Counted from the stretch's first letter, positions 17,566 through 26,490 are shown. The stretch: 64,000 nt of DNA from Bradyrhizobium guangzhouense (GCF_004114955.1 NZ_CP030053.1:5580001-5644000), one strand, 5' to 3'. A program made the numbers and translations. The notes: a model not told the origin generated them from the sequence alone.

Positions 17566-17775
17566 TCAGGCCGAGACCCGCGACGGCTCTTCCACGATGG
17601 AGAAACGGACGCCGGCCTTGTGGCGGTTCTCTTCCGAAACCGAGCGCCAGGCGTCTTCGGCTTCCTTGCGGGTCTTGAACGGGCCCTGCACCTGGGCCGA
17701 GCCCTCGACCAGCTTGTGGAAGTTCATCGAGCCGAACTCGCCGCCGATCACCCAGAAATTGCTGCCTTTGGTCAT
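17566..17775 (-). CDS. DUF4170 domain protein
   Basis: A 69-residue protein matching DUF4170: an opening FWVIGGEFGS strand, the QGPFKTRKEAEDAWRS motif and a final VRFSIVEE strand. The function is unknown; the fold is expected to be a small alpha/beta domain. It starts 23 bp after isocitrate lyase on the same strand, so it is almost surely on the aceA transcript. Confidence 0.8.
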   Translation of the reverse strand: MTKGSNFWVIGGEFGSMNFHKLVEGSAQVQGPFKTRKEAEDAWRSVSEENRHKAGVRFSIVEEPSRVSA

Positions 17776-17798
17776 TGTCAGTCTCCTGTCGAGGTGCG

Positions 17799-19433
17799 TT
17801 AGCCGAACTGGTTCATGGTGTTGTGGGCGCCGCCCGCCTTCAGGGCCGCTTCGCCGGCGAAGTATTCCTTGTGGTCGTCGCCGATGTCGGAGCCGGCCAT
17901 GTTCTGATGCTTGGCGCAGGCGATGCCCTGACGGATCTCCTGACGCTGCACGTTCTTGACGTAGCCGAGCATGCCCTGCTCGCCGAAATACTCGCGTGCG
18001 AGATTGTCGGTGGACAGCGCGGCCGTGTGGTAGGTCGGCAGCGTGATAAGGTGGTGGAAGATGCCGGCGCGCTTGGCCGAATCCGCCTGGAAGGTCCGGA
18101 TGCGCTCGTCGGCTTCGATCGCCAGCGGCGTATCGTCATATTCCGGCTTCATCAGCTCGGCGCGGCTGTACTTGCTGACATCCTTACCTGCTTCCTTCAT
18201 CGCGTCGTAGACCTGCTGACGGAAGTTGATGGTCCAGTTGAACGACGGCGAGTTGTTGTAAGCGAGCTTGGCGTTCGGGATGACCTCGCGGATGCGGTCG
18301 ACCATCTTGGCGATCTGCTCGATATGCGGCTTCTCGGTCTCGATCCACAACAGGTCGGCGCCGTTCTGCAGCGAAGTGATGCTGTCGAGCACGCAACGGT
18401 CCTCGCCCGTGCCGGCACGGAACTGGTAGAGGTTCGAGGGCAGCCGCTTCGGACGCATCATCTTGCCGTTGCGGTTGATGATGACGTCGCCGTTCCTGGC
18501 ATTCGCCGTGGTGACTTCCTCGCAGTCGAGGAAGCTGTTGTACTGGTCGCCGATGTCGCCGGGCTTGTGGCTGACGGCGATCTGCTGCGTCAGACCGGCA
18601 CCGAGCGAGTCGGTACGGGTGACGATGATGCCGTCCTCGACGCCGAGCTCGAGGAAGGCGTGGCGGCAGGCGCGGATCTTGGCGATGAACACCTCGTGCG
18701 GCACGGTGACCTTGCCGTCCTGGTGACCGCACTGCTTCTCGTCCGAGACCTGGTTCTCGATCTGGAGCGCGCAGGCGCCCGCTTCGATCATCTTCTTGGC
18801 GAGCAGATAGGTCGCCTCGGCGTTACCGAAGCCGGCGTCGATGTCGGCGATCACGGGGACGACGTGGGTCTGGAAGTTGTCGATCTTCGCGATCAACTCC
18901 TTCTCACGCGTGGTGTCGCCTTCCTTGCGCGCCTTGTCGAGGCTGCGGAAGATGTCGTTCAGCTCGCGGGAATCCGCCTGACGGAGGAAGGTGTAGAGTT
19001 CCTCGATCAGCGCCGGCACCGAGGTCTTCTCGTGCATCGACTGGTCGGGCAGCGGGCCGAACTCGGAGCGCAGCGCTGCGATCATCCAGCCGGACAGGTA
19101 CAGATATTTGCGATCGGTCCTGCCGCCGAAATGCTTCTTGATCGAGATCAGCTTCTGCTGGGCGATGAAGCCGTGCCAGCAGCCCAGCGACTGGGTGTAC
19201 TTGGTCGGATCGTTGTCATAGGCCGCCATGTCGGCCCGCATCAGCGCCGCGGTGTAGCGGGCGACGTCGAGGCCGGTCTTGAAACGGTTCTGCAGGCGCA
19301 TGCGGGCGACAGCCTCGGCCGAGACCCCGTTCCAGGTTGGCTGGGTCTTGAGGAGCGCCTGGGCTGCCTCGATCTCGCTCTGATACGAGGCCGGACCCTC
19401 AAGGGTGCTGATGCCGCGGGGCTGGTAGTTCAT
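17799..19433 (-). CDS. aceA: Isocitrate lyase
   Basis: A 544-residue isocitrate lyase of the longer alphaproteobacterial subclass. It splits isocitrate into glyoxylate and succinate in the glyoxylate shunt. The catalytic segment reads DEKQCGHQDGK, with the active-site Cys in the KxCGH signature; VIADIDAGFGNAEA provides Mg-binding Asp residues, and NNSPSFNW is the conserved C-terminal active-site loop. The ATG at 19433 has an AAGG site (a longer upstream frame is less likely). It is divergent from a RamB-like regulator gene and followed by a DUF4170 gene. Expression is probably controlled by that regulator through the intergenic palindromes. Confidence 0.95.
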   Translation of the reverse strand: MNYQPRGISTLEGPASYQSEIEAAQALLKTQPTWNGVSAEAVARMRLQNRFKTGLDVARYTAALMRADMAAYDNDPTKYTQSLGCWHGFIAQQKLISIKKHFGGRTDRKYLYLSGWMIAALRSEFGPLPDQSMHEKTSVPALIEELYTFLRQADSRELNDIFRSLDKARKEGDTTREKELIAKIDNFQTHVVPVIADIDAGFGNAEATYLLAKKMIEAGACALQIENQVSDEKQCGHQDGKVTVPHEVFIAKIRACRHAFLELGVEDGIIVTRTDSLGAGLTQQIAVSHKPGDIGDQYNSFLDCEEVTTANARNGDVIINRNGKMMRPKRLPSNLYQFRAGTGEDRCVLDSITSLQNGADLLWIETEKPHIEQIAKMVDRIREVIPNAKLAYNNSPSFNWTINFRQQVYDAMKEAGKDVSKYSRAELMKPEYDDTPLAIEADERIRTFQADSAKRAGIFHHLITLPTYHTAALSTDNLAREYFGEQGMLGYVKNVQRQEIRQGIACAKHQNMAGSDIGDDHKEYFAGEAALKAGGAHNTMNQFG

Positions 19434-19566
19434 GTGCCTTATCCTTCTCGACAGATGACAAAGCGATTGCCTCGTCATCGACATTTTTGACAATGCATTG
19501 CGAAATGCGTGTCGTGAGATAAACGCGAGAAAGAGAAGTTCTTACAGAGGCCTTGTATTTGAATGG

Positions 19567-19584
19567 TGATGTTGTGTAACATCA
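19567..19584. promoter_or_regulatory. Palindrome in the aceA-regulator intergenic region
   Basis: Perfect 7-bp arms (TGATGTT and AACATCA) are separated by GTGT. It lies 134 bp from the aceA start and 83 bp from the regulator start, in an AT-rich divergent promoter region (19434-19666). It is a candidate binding site for the adjacent regulator. Confidence 0.45.
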
Positions 19585-19624
19585 GAACATGTAATAGATG
19601 TTATTTTGTAAATTCTGTAAATTA

Positions 19625-19645
19625 TAGGTCAGAAAGACTGACCTA
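19625..19645. promoter_or_regulatory. Palindrome just upstream of the RamB-like regulator gene
   Basis: Perfect 8-bp arms (TAGGTCAG and CTGACCTA) flank a 5-bp spacer, 22 bp before the regulator's ATG. Just before it are two TGTAAATT direct repeats (around 19607-19622). The position fits an autoregulatory operator or a 5' leader hairpin. Confidence 0.5.
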
Positions 19646-19666
19646 GATCCATCTGGAGATCTGAAG

Positions 19667-21112
19667 ATGCCCGCTACGTCGGGAAAAAAGCTATTCGTCG
19701 GCCCGCGCTTCCGGCGGATCCGGCAGCAATTGGGGCTATCCCAGACCCAGATCGCCGAAGGGCTCGGGATCTCGCCGAGCTATGTGAATCTGATCGAGCG
19801 GAACCAGCGCCCTGTGACGGCGCAGATCCTGCTGCGGCTCGCCGAGACCTATGACCTCGACCTGCGCGATCTCGCCACCGCCGACGAGGACCGCTTCTTC
19901 GCCGAGCTCAACGAGATCTTCTCCGATCCGCTGTTCCGCCAGATCGACGTGCCCAAGCAGGAGCTGCGCGACCTCGCCGAGCTCTGCCCCGGCGTCACCC
20001 ATGCGCTGCAACGGCTCTACGCCGCCTATACCGAGGCGCGCCAGGGCGAGACGCTGGCGGCGGCGCAAATGGCCGACCGCGACGTCGGCACGCGCTATGA
20101 GGCCAACCCGGTCGAGCGCGTGCGGGAGCTGATCGAGGCCAACCGCAATTATTTTCCGGAGCTCGAGCAGGCCGCGGAGAATCTGCGCGACGAACTGAAC
20201 GTCCCGGCCGAAGGACTCTATGCCGCGCTCGCCGCACGCCTGCGCGAAAAGCATTCGATCCAGACCCGCATCATGCCTGTCGACGTGATGCGCGAGACGC
20301 TGCGGCGGTTCGACCGCCACCGCCGCCAGCTGCTGATCTCGGAGCTGGTCGATCCGCCCGGACGCGCCTTCCAGCTCGCCTTCCAGCTGGGCCTGGGCGA
20401 ATGCGCGCAAGCCCTGGAGACCATCATCGGCCGCGCCGGCCCGCTGGACGATGCGCCGCGACGGCTGTTCCGCATCACGCTCGGCAATTATTTTGCGGCG
20501 GCCGTGATGATGCCGTACCCGGCCTTCCTCGCCGCAGCCGAGGCGCTCAACTACGACATCCACGTGCTGGCACAGCGCTTCAATTCCGGCTTCGAGCAGG
20601 TCTGCCACCGGCTCACCACGCTGCAGCGGCCGAACGCGCGCGGCATTCCGTTCTTCCTCTTGCGTGTCGACAATGCCGGCAACGTCTCCAAGCGCTTTTC
20701 CTCAGGCACCTTCCCGTTCTCGAAATTCGGCGGCACCTGTCCTTTGTGGAACGTGCACTCGACCTTCGACACGCCCGATCGCTTGCTCAAGCAGGTGATC
20801 GAGCTGTCCGACGGCACGCGCTATTTCTCGATCGCCCAGATGGTGCGCCGTCCCGTCGCGCCACATCCGCTACCGCAGCCGCGCTTTGCCATCGGCCTCG
20901 GCTGCGAGATCCGTCACGCGTCACGCCTGACCTACGCAGCCGGCATGGATCTCGAGAAGACGGAAGGCACGCCGATCGGCGTCAATTGCCGTCTGTGCGA
21001 GCGCGAAAACTGCGCCCAGCGCGCCGAGCCGCCGATCACGCGCACACTGATCTTGGATGAGACGACGAGAAGGGTGTCGAGTTTCGCATTCTCGAATGCG
21101 AGAGAGTTGTAA
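19667..21112 (+). CDS. Short-chain acyl-CoA responsive regulator, RamB/ScfR type (XRE family)
   Basis: A 481-residue regulator. An N-terminal XRE helix-turn-helix (about residues 12-65, RRIRQQLGLSQTQIAEGLGISPSYVNLIERNQRP) is followed by a central IrrE-like region and a large DUF2083-type C-terminal domain with conserved Cys residues (GVNCRLCERENCAQRA). This architecture is that of RamB and related regulators of acetate and short-chain acyl metabolism, which act on isocitrate lyase genes. The divergent position next to aceA agrees with that. An ATG with an upstream GGAGATCTGAAG site is used. Confidence 0.9.
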   Translation: MPATSGKKLFVGPRFRRIRQQLGLSQTQIAEGLGISPSYVNLIERNQRPVTAQILLRLAETYDLDLRDLATADEDRFFAELNEIFSDPLFRQIDVPKQELRDLAELCPGVTHALQRLYAAYTEARQGETLAAAQMADRDVGTRYEANPVERVRELIEANRNYFPELEQAAENLRDELNVPAEGLYAALAARLREKHSIQTRIMPVDVMRETLRRFDRHRRQLLISELVDPPGRAFQLAFQLGLGECAQALETIIGRAGPLDDAPRRLFRITLGNYFAAAVMMPYPAFLAAAEALNYDIHVLAQRFNSGFEQVCHRLTTLQRPNARGIPFFLLRVDNAGNVSKRFSSGTFPFSKFGGTCPLWNVHSTFDTPDRLLKQVIELSDGTRYFSIAQMVRRPVAPHPLPQPRFAIGLGCEIRHASRLTYAAGMDLEKTEGTPIGVNCRLCERENCAQRAEPPITRTLILDETTRRVSSFAFSNAREL

Positions 21113-21123
21113 ATCTCACCGCA

Positions 21124-21226
21124 GTCATGCCCCGCGAAGGCGGGGCATCCAGCACGCCGCGGCTTCTCGGTTCAACCACAGCTGTCTCGGCGTACTGGAT
21201 CGCCCGGTCAAGCCGGGCGATGACAG
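21124..21226. repeat. Palindromic intergenic repeat (family A, copy 1)
   Basis: Two terminal hairpins (GTCATGCCCCGC...GCGGGGC and GCCCGGTCAAGCCGGGC) flank a conserved middle that includes CGTACTGGATCGCCC. The same structure recurs at 26491, 28553 and 62816. It lies between the convergent regulator gene and the small gene at 21258. Confidence 0.8.
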
Positions 21227-21257
21227 CTGAAGATGTGGCGCGAGCCTCGCGCCCCTC

Positions 21258-21551
21258 TCACGCCAGCGTATGCACGATCACCGGCCCCGCGGCGGCGCTG
21301 GCATGCCCGGCCAGCAGCGAGCCCAGATCCTTCTCGATCCAGGCGATGGCGCGCTTGTTCGCCTCCTCGGCCTGCTCGAACTTGTCGAAGATCGAGATCG
21401 CGGTCACCGTGTCGTCGCCGGCATAGACCACGTAATAGGCTCTGAAGCCGTCGACATCGCTGATGATCGGAACGGCGCCGTCCTTGATGCGGCGCGCCAG
21501 CTCCTCGGCGCTTCCGCTCTTGGCCTTGGCCTGACGGATGGCGGCATACAT
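21258..21551 (-). CDS. Small conserved protein, dimeric alpha/beta-barrel (ABM-like)
   Basis: A 97-residue protein with the pattern of antibiotic-biosynthesis-monooxygenase-like domains: an N-terminal MYAAIRQAKAKSGSAEELA strand-helix, a central GFRAYYVVYAGDDTVTAISIF strand pair, and a long helix FEQAEEANKRAIAWI. No catalytic residues can be named. The function is unknown. Confidence 0.65.
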   Translation of the reverse strand: MYAAIRQAKAKSGSAEELARRIKDGAVPIISDVDGFRAYYVVYAGDDTVTAISIFDKFEQAEEANKRAIAWIEKDLGSLLAGHASAAAGPVIVHTLA

Positions 21552-21778
21552 GGCATCCTCCCTTCCGGCTATCGATTTGGGGCTTGGGGCCCGTGCGCAT
21601 ATTACGCCGAACCACGCGGCCGATCTACCGCTTGGTTAACCCGCCACTAATCCGTGTCCGCGATCTGCAACCCAACATTAAGCACGCCTCAACATCGGTG
21701 CCTTAGTCTCGCCCCACTCACTTTTCGCAAACAACGGCAGCCTATCCTGCCGCGTGAAGTGACATCAGGGGGTTCATC

Positions 21779-22591
21779 ATGCGCATTGCGATGCTGCTGA
21801 CCGCGACCATTGTCGGCGCGCTGTTCGCCAATCCGTCCAACGCCGGCTCGCTCGACGTCGCGTCGACCGATGCCGCGAAATCGCTGCCGCCCGGCTTCCA
21901 GAGCTACCGCGGCTACATGTTCGACGTATCGGAGGCCTCCGATCGCAAGGACCTCGACAAGCTCACGGACAATCTCAAGCGCCAGATCGATGTCGTGGAG
22001 GCTGCCGGCCTCTCGCCGCGCGTGATGCGCTTCTTCCGCACCGTTCCGATCATCGCCAGCGAGCTGGCATGCCTCGACGAAGGTGCCGCCACCGCGTGTT
22101 ACGGCCGGGTCACGCCGGACATCCAGCGCACTTCGCCCCGCACGCTGACGGTGTGGGACCATGACACGCAGCGCTGGACCAATCCGAATGCCGTCGACCT
22201 CGCGGTCGATTCCGGGCTCGGCGTAATCATGATCCGGCCGGACATGATGCGCTACGAGAAGGAGGCCGTGCTGCTGCACGAGATGCTGCACGCCTATCAT
22301 GCGAGGCTCCTGCCCGACGGCTACGCCAACAAGGGCGTGATCGGCTATTACGCCTATGCCAAGTCCAAGGATCTCCTGCCCAAGGACGCCTATGCGATGA
22401 AGAACCACATGGAGTTCTTCGCCGTGACCGCGAGCATTTTCCTGGCGGGAAAGAGCGATTACCAGGATCCGAAGACCCGCGAAGCGCTCAAGGAGAAGAT
22501 GCCGGACTATTACAAATATCTGGTCGGCGTGTTCGGCTTCGACCCCGATCCGGCGGCGGCCTCGAGCGGGCCGGTGGCCTCGCTGAAGTGA
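21779..22591 (+). CDS. Secreted protein with HExxH zinc-protease motif
   Basis: A 270-residue protein with a clear signal peptide (cleavage near SNAGS, residues 20-23). Its key feature is HEMLHAYH, giving H167, E168 and H171 of a zincin HExxH. Glu212 lies 41 residues later in NHMEFFAVTASIFL, in the position of a third zinc ligand in gluzincin-like enzymes. A single Cys pair (ACLDEGAATACYG) may form a disulfide. A periplasmic or secreted metallopeptidase is the natural reading, but no family was recognised and no substrate can be named. It stands alone and ends before a clear terminator. Confidence 0.65.
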   Translation: MRIAMLLTATIVGALFANPSNAGSLDVASTDAAKSLPPGFQSYRGYMFDVSEASDRKDLDKLTDNLKRQIDVVEAAGLSPRVMRFFRTVPIIASELACLDEGAATACYGRVTPDIQRTSPRTLTVWDHDTQRWTNPNAVDLAVDSGLGVIMIRPDMMRYEKEAVLLHEMLHAYHARLLPDGYANKGVIGYYAYAKSKDLLPKDAYAMKNHMEFFAVTASIFLAGKSDYQDPKTREALKEKMPDYYKYLVGVFGFDPDPAAASSGPVASLK

Positions 22592-22630
22592 GTGCCGCCG
22601 GGCGCCTCCTCGCGCCAGCCTGAAGCCGAA

Positions 22631-22656
22631 AGCCGCGCGATCCGCGCGGCTTTTTT
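22631..22656 (+). terminator. Rho-independent terminator
   Basis: A GC-rich stem (AGCCGCGCG...CGCGCGGCT-like arms around GATC) is followed directly by six T. It lies 40 bp after the HExxH protein gene. Confidence 0.85.
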
Positions 22657-22769
22657 CGTTTTGTAACGCCGGAAGCTGCGGATGACGCACGGGCGGCAAT
22701 TGCCAAGGCGGGGGCTGATCTGCATAGTCCCGCCGCATCGATTGGACTGTTTCGAAGAGGATAGAAGAC

Positions 22770-23129
22770 ATGGCGGACGCCGACCTGGATGTCGTGATCC
22801 GGCAACTTGCCAGACAGCTACAGACGGGCCTGATGACCCGCGCCAAGGAGCGGCGGGATCGCTTCAGCGGCCTCGCGGCCAAGGCCAAGAGCAAGGAGAC
22901 CGGCGCCCGCTTCAAGATGATGGCCAAGGCCACCATGGAACAGGCCACCGCCGCCGCAAGGCGCCTGCAGATGTCCGCAGACAACGTCGCCGACAGCTAC
23001 GCCCGGGCGATGCGGCTTGCCGCCAGCACGCCCATCGAGGTCAAGGCAGAGAAGCCGGCCAAGGACAAGCCGATGAAGGACAAGCCGGCGAAGAAAGCCA
23101 AGGCAGCAAAAGCCAAGAAAGCGAAGTAG
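22770..23129 (+). CDS. Small basic protein with histone-like Lys/Ala/Pro tail
   Basis: A 119-residue protein. The first 80 residues are predicted helical and charged, with no recognised motif. The last about 35 residues are a repetitive tail of KPAKDKP and KKAKAAKAKK type, resembling the C-terminal tails of H1-like and HU-tail nucleoid proteins. The ATG at 22770 has a GAGGATAGAAG leader. A DNA- or RNA-binding role is only suggested by composition. Confidence 0.6.
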   Translation: MADADLDVVIRQLARQLQTGLMTRAKERRDRFSGLAAKAKSKETGARFKMMAKATMEQATAAARRLQMSADNVADSYARAMRLAASTPIEVKAEKPAKDKPMKDKPAKKAKAAKAKKAK

Positions 23130-23142
23130 CCGGTGCTTTCTT

Positions 23143-23283
23143 CCTTCTCCCCTTGTGGGAGAAGGTGGCGCGAAGCGCCGGATGAGGAGTTCTATCCGCT
23201 CACAAAGCTATTCTTGAGGATAGAACCCCTCACCCGTCTCGCCGCTATCGCGACGAGCCACCCTCTGCCACAAGGGGAGAGGG
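23143..23283. repeat. Palindromic intergenic repeat (family B, full copy)
   Basis: The ends CCTTCTCCCCTTGTGG and CCACAAGGGGAGAGGG-like arms pair over a long imperfect hairpin whose centre contains TCTATCC and GGATAGAAC. It fills the gap between two convergent genes. A second full copy is at 42286-42445. Confidence 0.75.
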
Positions 23284-23293
23284 AAAAACAGTC

Positions 23294-23965
23294 TCACCGC
23301 CGCGGTGTTGGAATCTCGGTCGGCGCGGAATTGGTAAGCTCGGCGAGTTTTGCGCGCGCGGCATCTTGGGTGCGCGTGTCCTTGCCGGCAGGTAGCGCGA
23401 GGGCGGCTTCGAAATCGGCGCGGGCTTCGCTCGCCTGGCCGCGGGCAAGGAACGCGAGGCCACGGTCGAGGCGGGCCTGCGCATCGCCGGGGTCGAGACG
23501 GACCGCCGTGCTGTAGCTGAGGATCGCGCGATCGAGATCGCCGTTGGCGATGAGTGCGCGGCCGCGCTCGCGATAGGGCGCCGCCGGCTTGGGATCAAGC
23601 GCGATCGCCTCGTCATAATCGCTAATCGCAAGGCCCAGATCGCCGTTGTCCCGGTACGCCTGTGCGCGGTCGCGGTAGAGCGATGCGCGGTTGGGATTGA
23701 GATGGATGGCCTCGTTGAAATCGACGATCGCCCGGCCATTGTCGCCGTGCCGCAGCGCGATCCGTCCTCGGCCCTCATAGGCGAAGGCGATCAGGGAGCC
23801 ACGCAACGGCGAGAAGCCGATCACGGCCGAGCAGATGTCGGGCTCGTCCTCATCTCCGCAATTCACGACCGTATGCGTGGACAGGCCGATGGCCACGCCC
23901 AGGACGATCAATAATGGCACGGCAACTCTGGTCATCTTCGACGGTGACCGGCGGGCCAGCCACAC
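23294..23965 (-). CDS. TPR-repeat protein, membrane-anchored
   Basis: A 223-residue protein with an N-terminal hydrophobic segment (VPLLIVLGVAIGLSTH) acting as an uncleaved anchor or signal, then about four tetratricopeptide repeats (residues 60-200, with repeated A-L-x-x-G-x and A-I-x-D-x-N/D-E-A-I-x-L-x-P patterns). TPR domains mediate protein-protein contacts; the partner is unknown. The GTG at 23965 has an AAAGGGG site; the ATG at 23935 is an alternative. Confidence 0.75.
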   Translation of the reverse strand: MWLARRSPSKMTRVAVPLLIVLGVAIGLSTHTVVNCGDEDEPDICSAVIGFSPLRGSLIAFAYEGRGRIALRHGDNGRAIVDFNEAIHLNPNRASLYRDRAQAYRDNGDLGLAISDYDEAIALDPKPAAPYRERGRALIANGDLDRAILSYSTAVRLDPGDAQARLDRGLAFLARGQASEARADFEAALALPAGKDTRTQDAARAKLAELTNSAPTEIPTPRR

Positions 23966-24059
23966 ATCCCCTTTCGAAGGAACACATTCGCCGAGGTGTT
24001 AACATCTGCCGGCCGGGCGCTCTGTGCGCCAGGTCACAAAGCAGGGCAGAATCTCCGTA

Positions 24060-24992
24060 TCAGCCCCACGGCCCGCGTGAGGACGAGCGGCCCCACGGAC
24101 CCTGGGGCGGATAGTTCTCGACGGCACCGACCGAGGGCGTCGCCTGCGCGCCGAGTTCTGCCGCAAGCTGCCGGAGCGCCGCGATGCGGTTCTGCGTCGA
24201 GGGGTGGGTGGCGAAGAGATTGTCGACGCCGTGGCCCGAGAGCGGATTGATGATGAACATGTGCGCGGTCGCGGGATTGCGTTCAGCCTCGAGATTCGGC
24301 ACCTGGTGCGCAGCGCTCTCGATCTTGAGCAGCGCCGAGGCCAACCACATTGACTGTCCCGCGATCCGCGCGCCGAGATTGTCGGCGGCATATTCGCGGG
24401 TGCGGCTGATGGCCATCTGCACCAGCATCGCCCCGAGCGGCGCCAGGATCATCATCAGAATCGAGCCGACGATGCCGGGACCGTTGTTGTCGCGGTTGCC
24501 GCCGAAGAACATGCCGAACTGCGCCAGCATGGAGATCGCGCCCGCGATGGTCGCGGTGATGGTCATCAGCAGCGTGTCGTGATGCTTGATATGCGCGAGC
24601 TCATGCGCGAGCACGCCCGCGAGCTCCTCGCGGCTGAGCTGGCGCATCAGGCCGGTGGTGACCGCCACGGCGGCGTTTTCCGGATTGCGCCCGGTCGCGA
24701 ACGCATTGGGCTGCGGCTCGTCCATCAGGAACACGCGCGGCATCGGCAAGCCCGCGCGGCCCGCCAGCTCGGCGACGAGGCCGACCAGCTCCGGCGCGCT
24801 GCGACGGTCGACCTCATGGGCGCCGTACATCGAGAGCACCATGCGGTCGGAGTTCCAATAGGTGAAGAGATTGGTCGCGGCCGCGATGAGAAGCGCGATC
24901 ATGGCGCCAGCGGCGCCACCGATCAGATAGCCCACGCCCATGAACAGGGCTGTCAGGCCTGCAAGAAGCATCGCGGTACGCAGATAGTTCAT
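24060..24992 (-). CDS. htpX: Zinc metalloprotease HtpX (M48 family)
   Basis: A 310-residue inner-membrane protease, the usual HtpX length. Two N-terminal hydrophobic helices (about residues 3-45) are followed by the cytoplasmic catalytic domain with [10 protein letters not shown] and a later [10 protein letters not shown] segment carrying the third ligand Glu, plus two further hydrophobic segments. HtpX degrades misfolded membrane proteins. The ATG at 24992 has a GGAGA site. The last about 30 residues are a Gly/Pro/Trp-rich tail typical of rhizobial HtpX. Confidence 0.95.
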   Translation of the reverse strand: MNYLRTAMLLAGLTALFMGVGYLIGGAAGAMIALLIAAATNLFTYWNSDRMVLSMYGAHEVDRRSAPELVGLVAELAGRAGLPMPRVFLMDEPQPNAFATGRNPENAAVAVTTGLMRQLSREELAGVLAHELAHIKHHDTLLMTITATIAGAISMLAQFGMFFGGNRDNNGPGIVGSILMMILAPLGAMLVQMAISRTREYAADNLGARIAGQSMWLASALLKIESAAHQVPNLEAERNPATAHMFIINPLSGHGVDNLFATHPSTQNRIAALRQLAAELGAQATPSVGAVENYPPQGPWGRSSSRGPWG

Positions 24993-25177
24993 GGTCGTCT
25001 CCAGCGCCGGCGATCGCCGTCGAAGGCACTGCGGGCCGGCAGACATCAGGTAGGGACGCCCCCTGTTGAAGCGCAAGGCTTCAAGGTGCGTCGCGGAGCC
25101 GCGGCACTGGCTTGATCTCGATCATTCCATTAAACTTCGTCAAGAATCCAAGGCGTCTCCCCCCTTTCGGAAACCTC

Positions 25178-26479
25178 ATGCTCCTGACCCGATTTGCGAT
25201 CGCGGCCGTTACCCTCGCCGCGTTCTCCCTTCCCGCTTCCGCCCAGTTCGCCCCGTCGCCCGCAAGGCCCGCGGCGCCCAGGACGACTGCGCCATCGCCG
25301 CGCGCCGCCTCGTGCCACAATGGAGCGAGCTTCGACCGCTTCCTCGCTGAGGTGAAACGACAGGCGGTCGCCGCGGGCGTGTCGCAACGAACGATAGCGG
25401 AGGCCTCGCCCTACCTCGTCTACGACCAGGGCATCGTCAACCGCGACCGCGGCCAGCGCGTGTTCGGCCAGCTCTTCACGGAATTCGCAGGCCGCATGGC
25501 CGCGCCCTATCGCATGCAGAACGGCCAGCAACACATCAAGCAGCACGCAGCAGCGTTTGCGCGCGCCGAGAAGGAGTATGGCGTGCCGCCAGCGGTCATC
25601 GCGGCGTTCTGGGGCCTGGAGAGCGACTTCGGCGCCAACATGGGCAACCTGCCGACGCTGAGATCGCTGGTGTCACTCGCCTATGACTGCCGGCGCTCGG
25701 AGATGTTCGTGAACGAGACGATCGCCGCACTGAAGATCATCGACCGCGGCGATCTCACGCCCGACGAGATGATCGGCTCCTGGGCCGGCGAGCTCGGCCA
25801 GACGCAATTCCTGCCGACGCATTACGTCAATTACGCCGTCGACTATGACGGCGACGGACGGCGCGACCTCTTACGCAGCGGAGACGACGTGATCGGCTCG
25901 ACCGCGAACTACATCGCCAATGGCTTGAAGTGGCGGCGCGGCGAGCCGTGGCTGGAAGAGATCAAGGTGCCGCAAAACCTGCCGTGGGATCAGACCGATC
26001 TCAGCGTGCAGCTGCCGCGCTCGAAATGGGCACAGTTCGGCGTCACCTATCCCGATGGCCGGCCGCTGCCGAACGACAATCTTCCGGCCTCCGTACTGCT
26101 GCCGATGGGACGCTTTGGGCCGGCCTTCATGGCCTACGCGAACTTCGCGGCCTATACCGAATGGAATAACTCGCTGATCTATTCGACCACCGCCGGCTAT
26201 CTCGCCTCGCGCATTGCGGGCGCAGCGCCGATGCGCAAGCCTGCGGGCCAAGTGGCGCAACTGCCGTTCAACGAGCTCAAGCAATTGCAGCAGCTTCTGG
26301 TCCAGGCCGGCTTCAACGTCGGCAAGGTCGATGGCGTGCTGGGCCAGCAGAGCCGCACGGCCGTGAAGGCGATGCAGATCAAATACGGCCTGCCCGCCGA
26401 TTCCTGGCCGACTGCGGAGCTTCTGGCCCGCATGCGCGGCGGCTCGGCGCAGGCGCAGCCAGCGGCGACGATTCGCTAA
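25178..26479 (+). CDS. Lytic murein transglycosylase with peptidoglycan-binding domain
   Basis: A 433-residue periplasmic enzyme. A signal peptide (ends near ASAQF) is followed by an MltB-like SLT_2 catalytic domain with the active-site Glu in FWGLESDFGANMG (about residues 146-158) and a downstream GELGQTQFLPTHY motif. A C-terminal peptidoglycan-binding domain of the PG_binding_1 type reads LLVQAGFNVGKVDGVLGQQSRTAVKAMQ. It cleaves peptidoglycan to form 1,6-anhydro ends. The ATG at 25178 begins the signal peptide directly. Confidence 0.9.
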   Translation: MLLTRFAIAAVTLAAFSLPASAQFAPSPARPAAPRTTAPSPRAASCHNGASFDRFLAEVKRQAVAAGVSQRTIAEASPYLVYDQGIVNRDRGQRVFGQLFTEFAGRMAAPYRMQNGQQHIKQHAAAFARAEKEYGVPPAVIAAFWGLESDFGANMGNLPTLRSLVSLAYDCRRSEMFVNETIAALKIIDRGDLTPDEMIGSWAGELGQTQFLPTHYVNYAVDYDGDGRRDLLRSGDDVIGSTANYIANGLKWRRGEPWLEEIKVPQNLPWDQTDLSVQLPRSKWAQFGVTYPDGRPLPNDNLPASVLLPMGRFGPAFMAYANFAAYTEWNNSLIYSTTAGYLASRIAGAAPMRKPAGQVAQLPFNELKQLQQLLVQAGFNVGKVDGVLGQQSRTAVKAMQIKYGLPADSWPTAELLARMRGGSAQAQPAATIR

Positions 26480-26490
26480 ACCCCTCGTCT

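Noticed and set aside
17775..19490. 571-codon open frame on the plus strand
   Set aside because: It is antisense to aceA and gives a Val/Asp/Leu-rich product without motifs.
22682..23185. 167-codon frame overlapping the basic-tail protein gene
   Set aside because: It is a shifted frame over the real gene at 22770-23129, with a Gln/Arg/Gly-rich product and no ribosome site.
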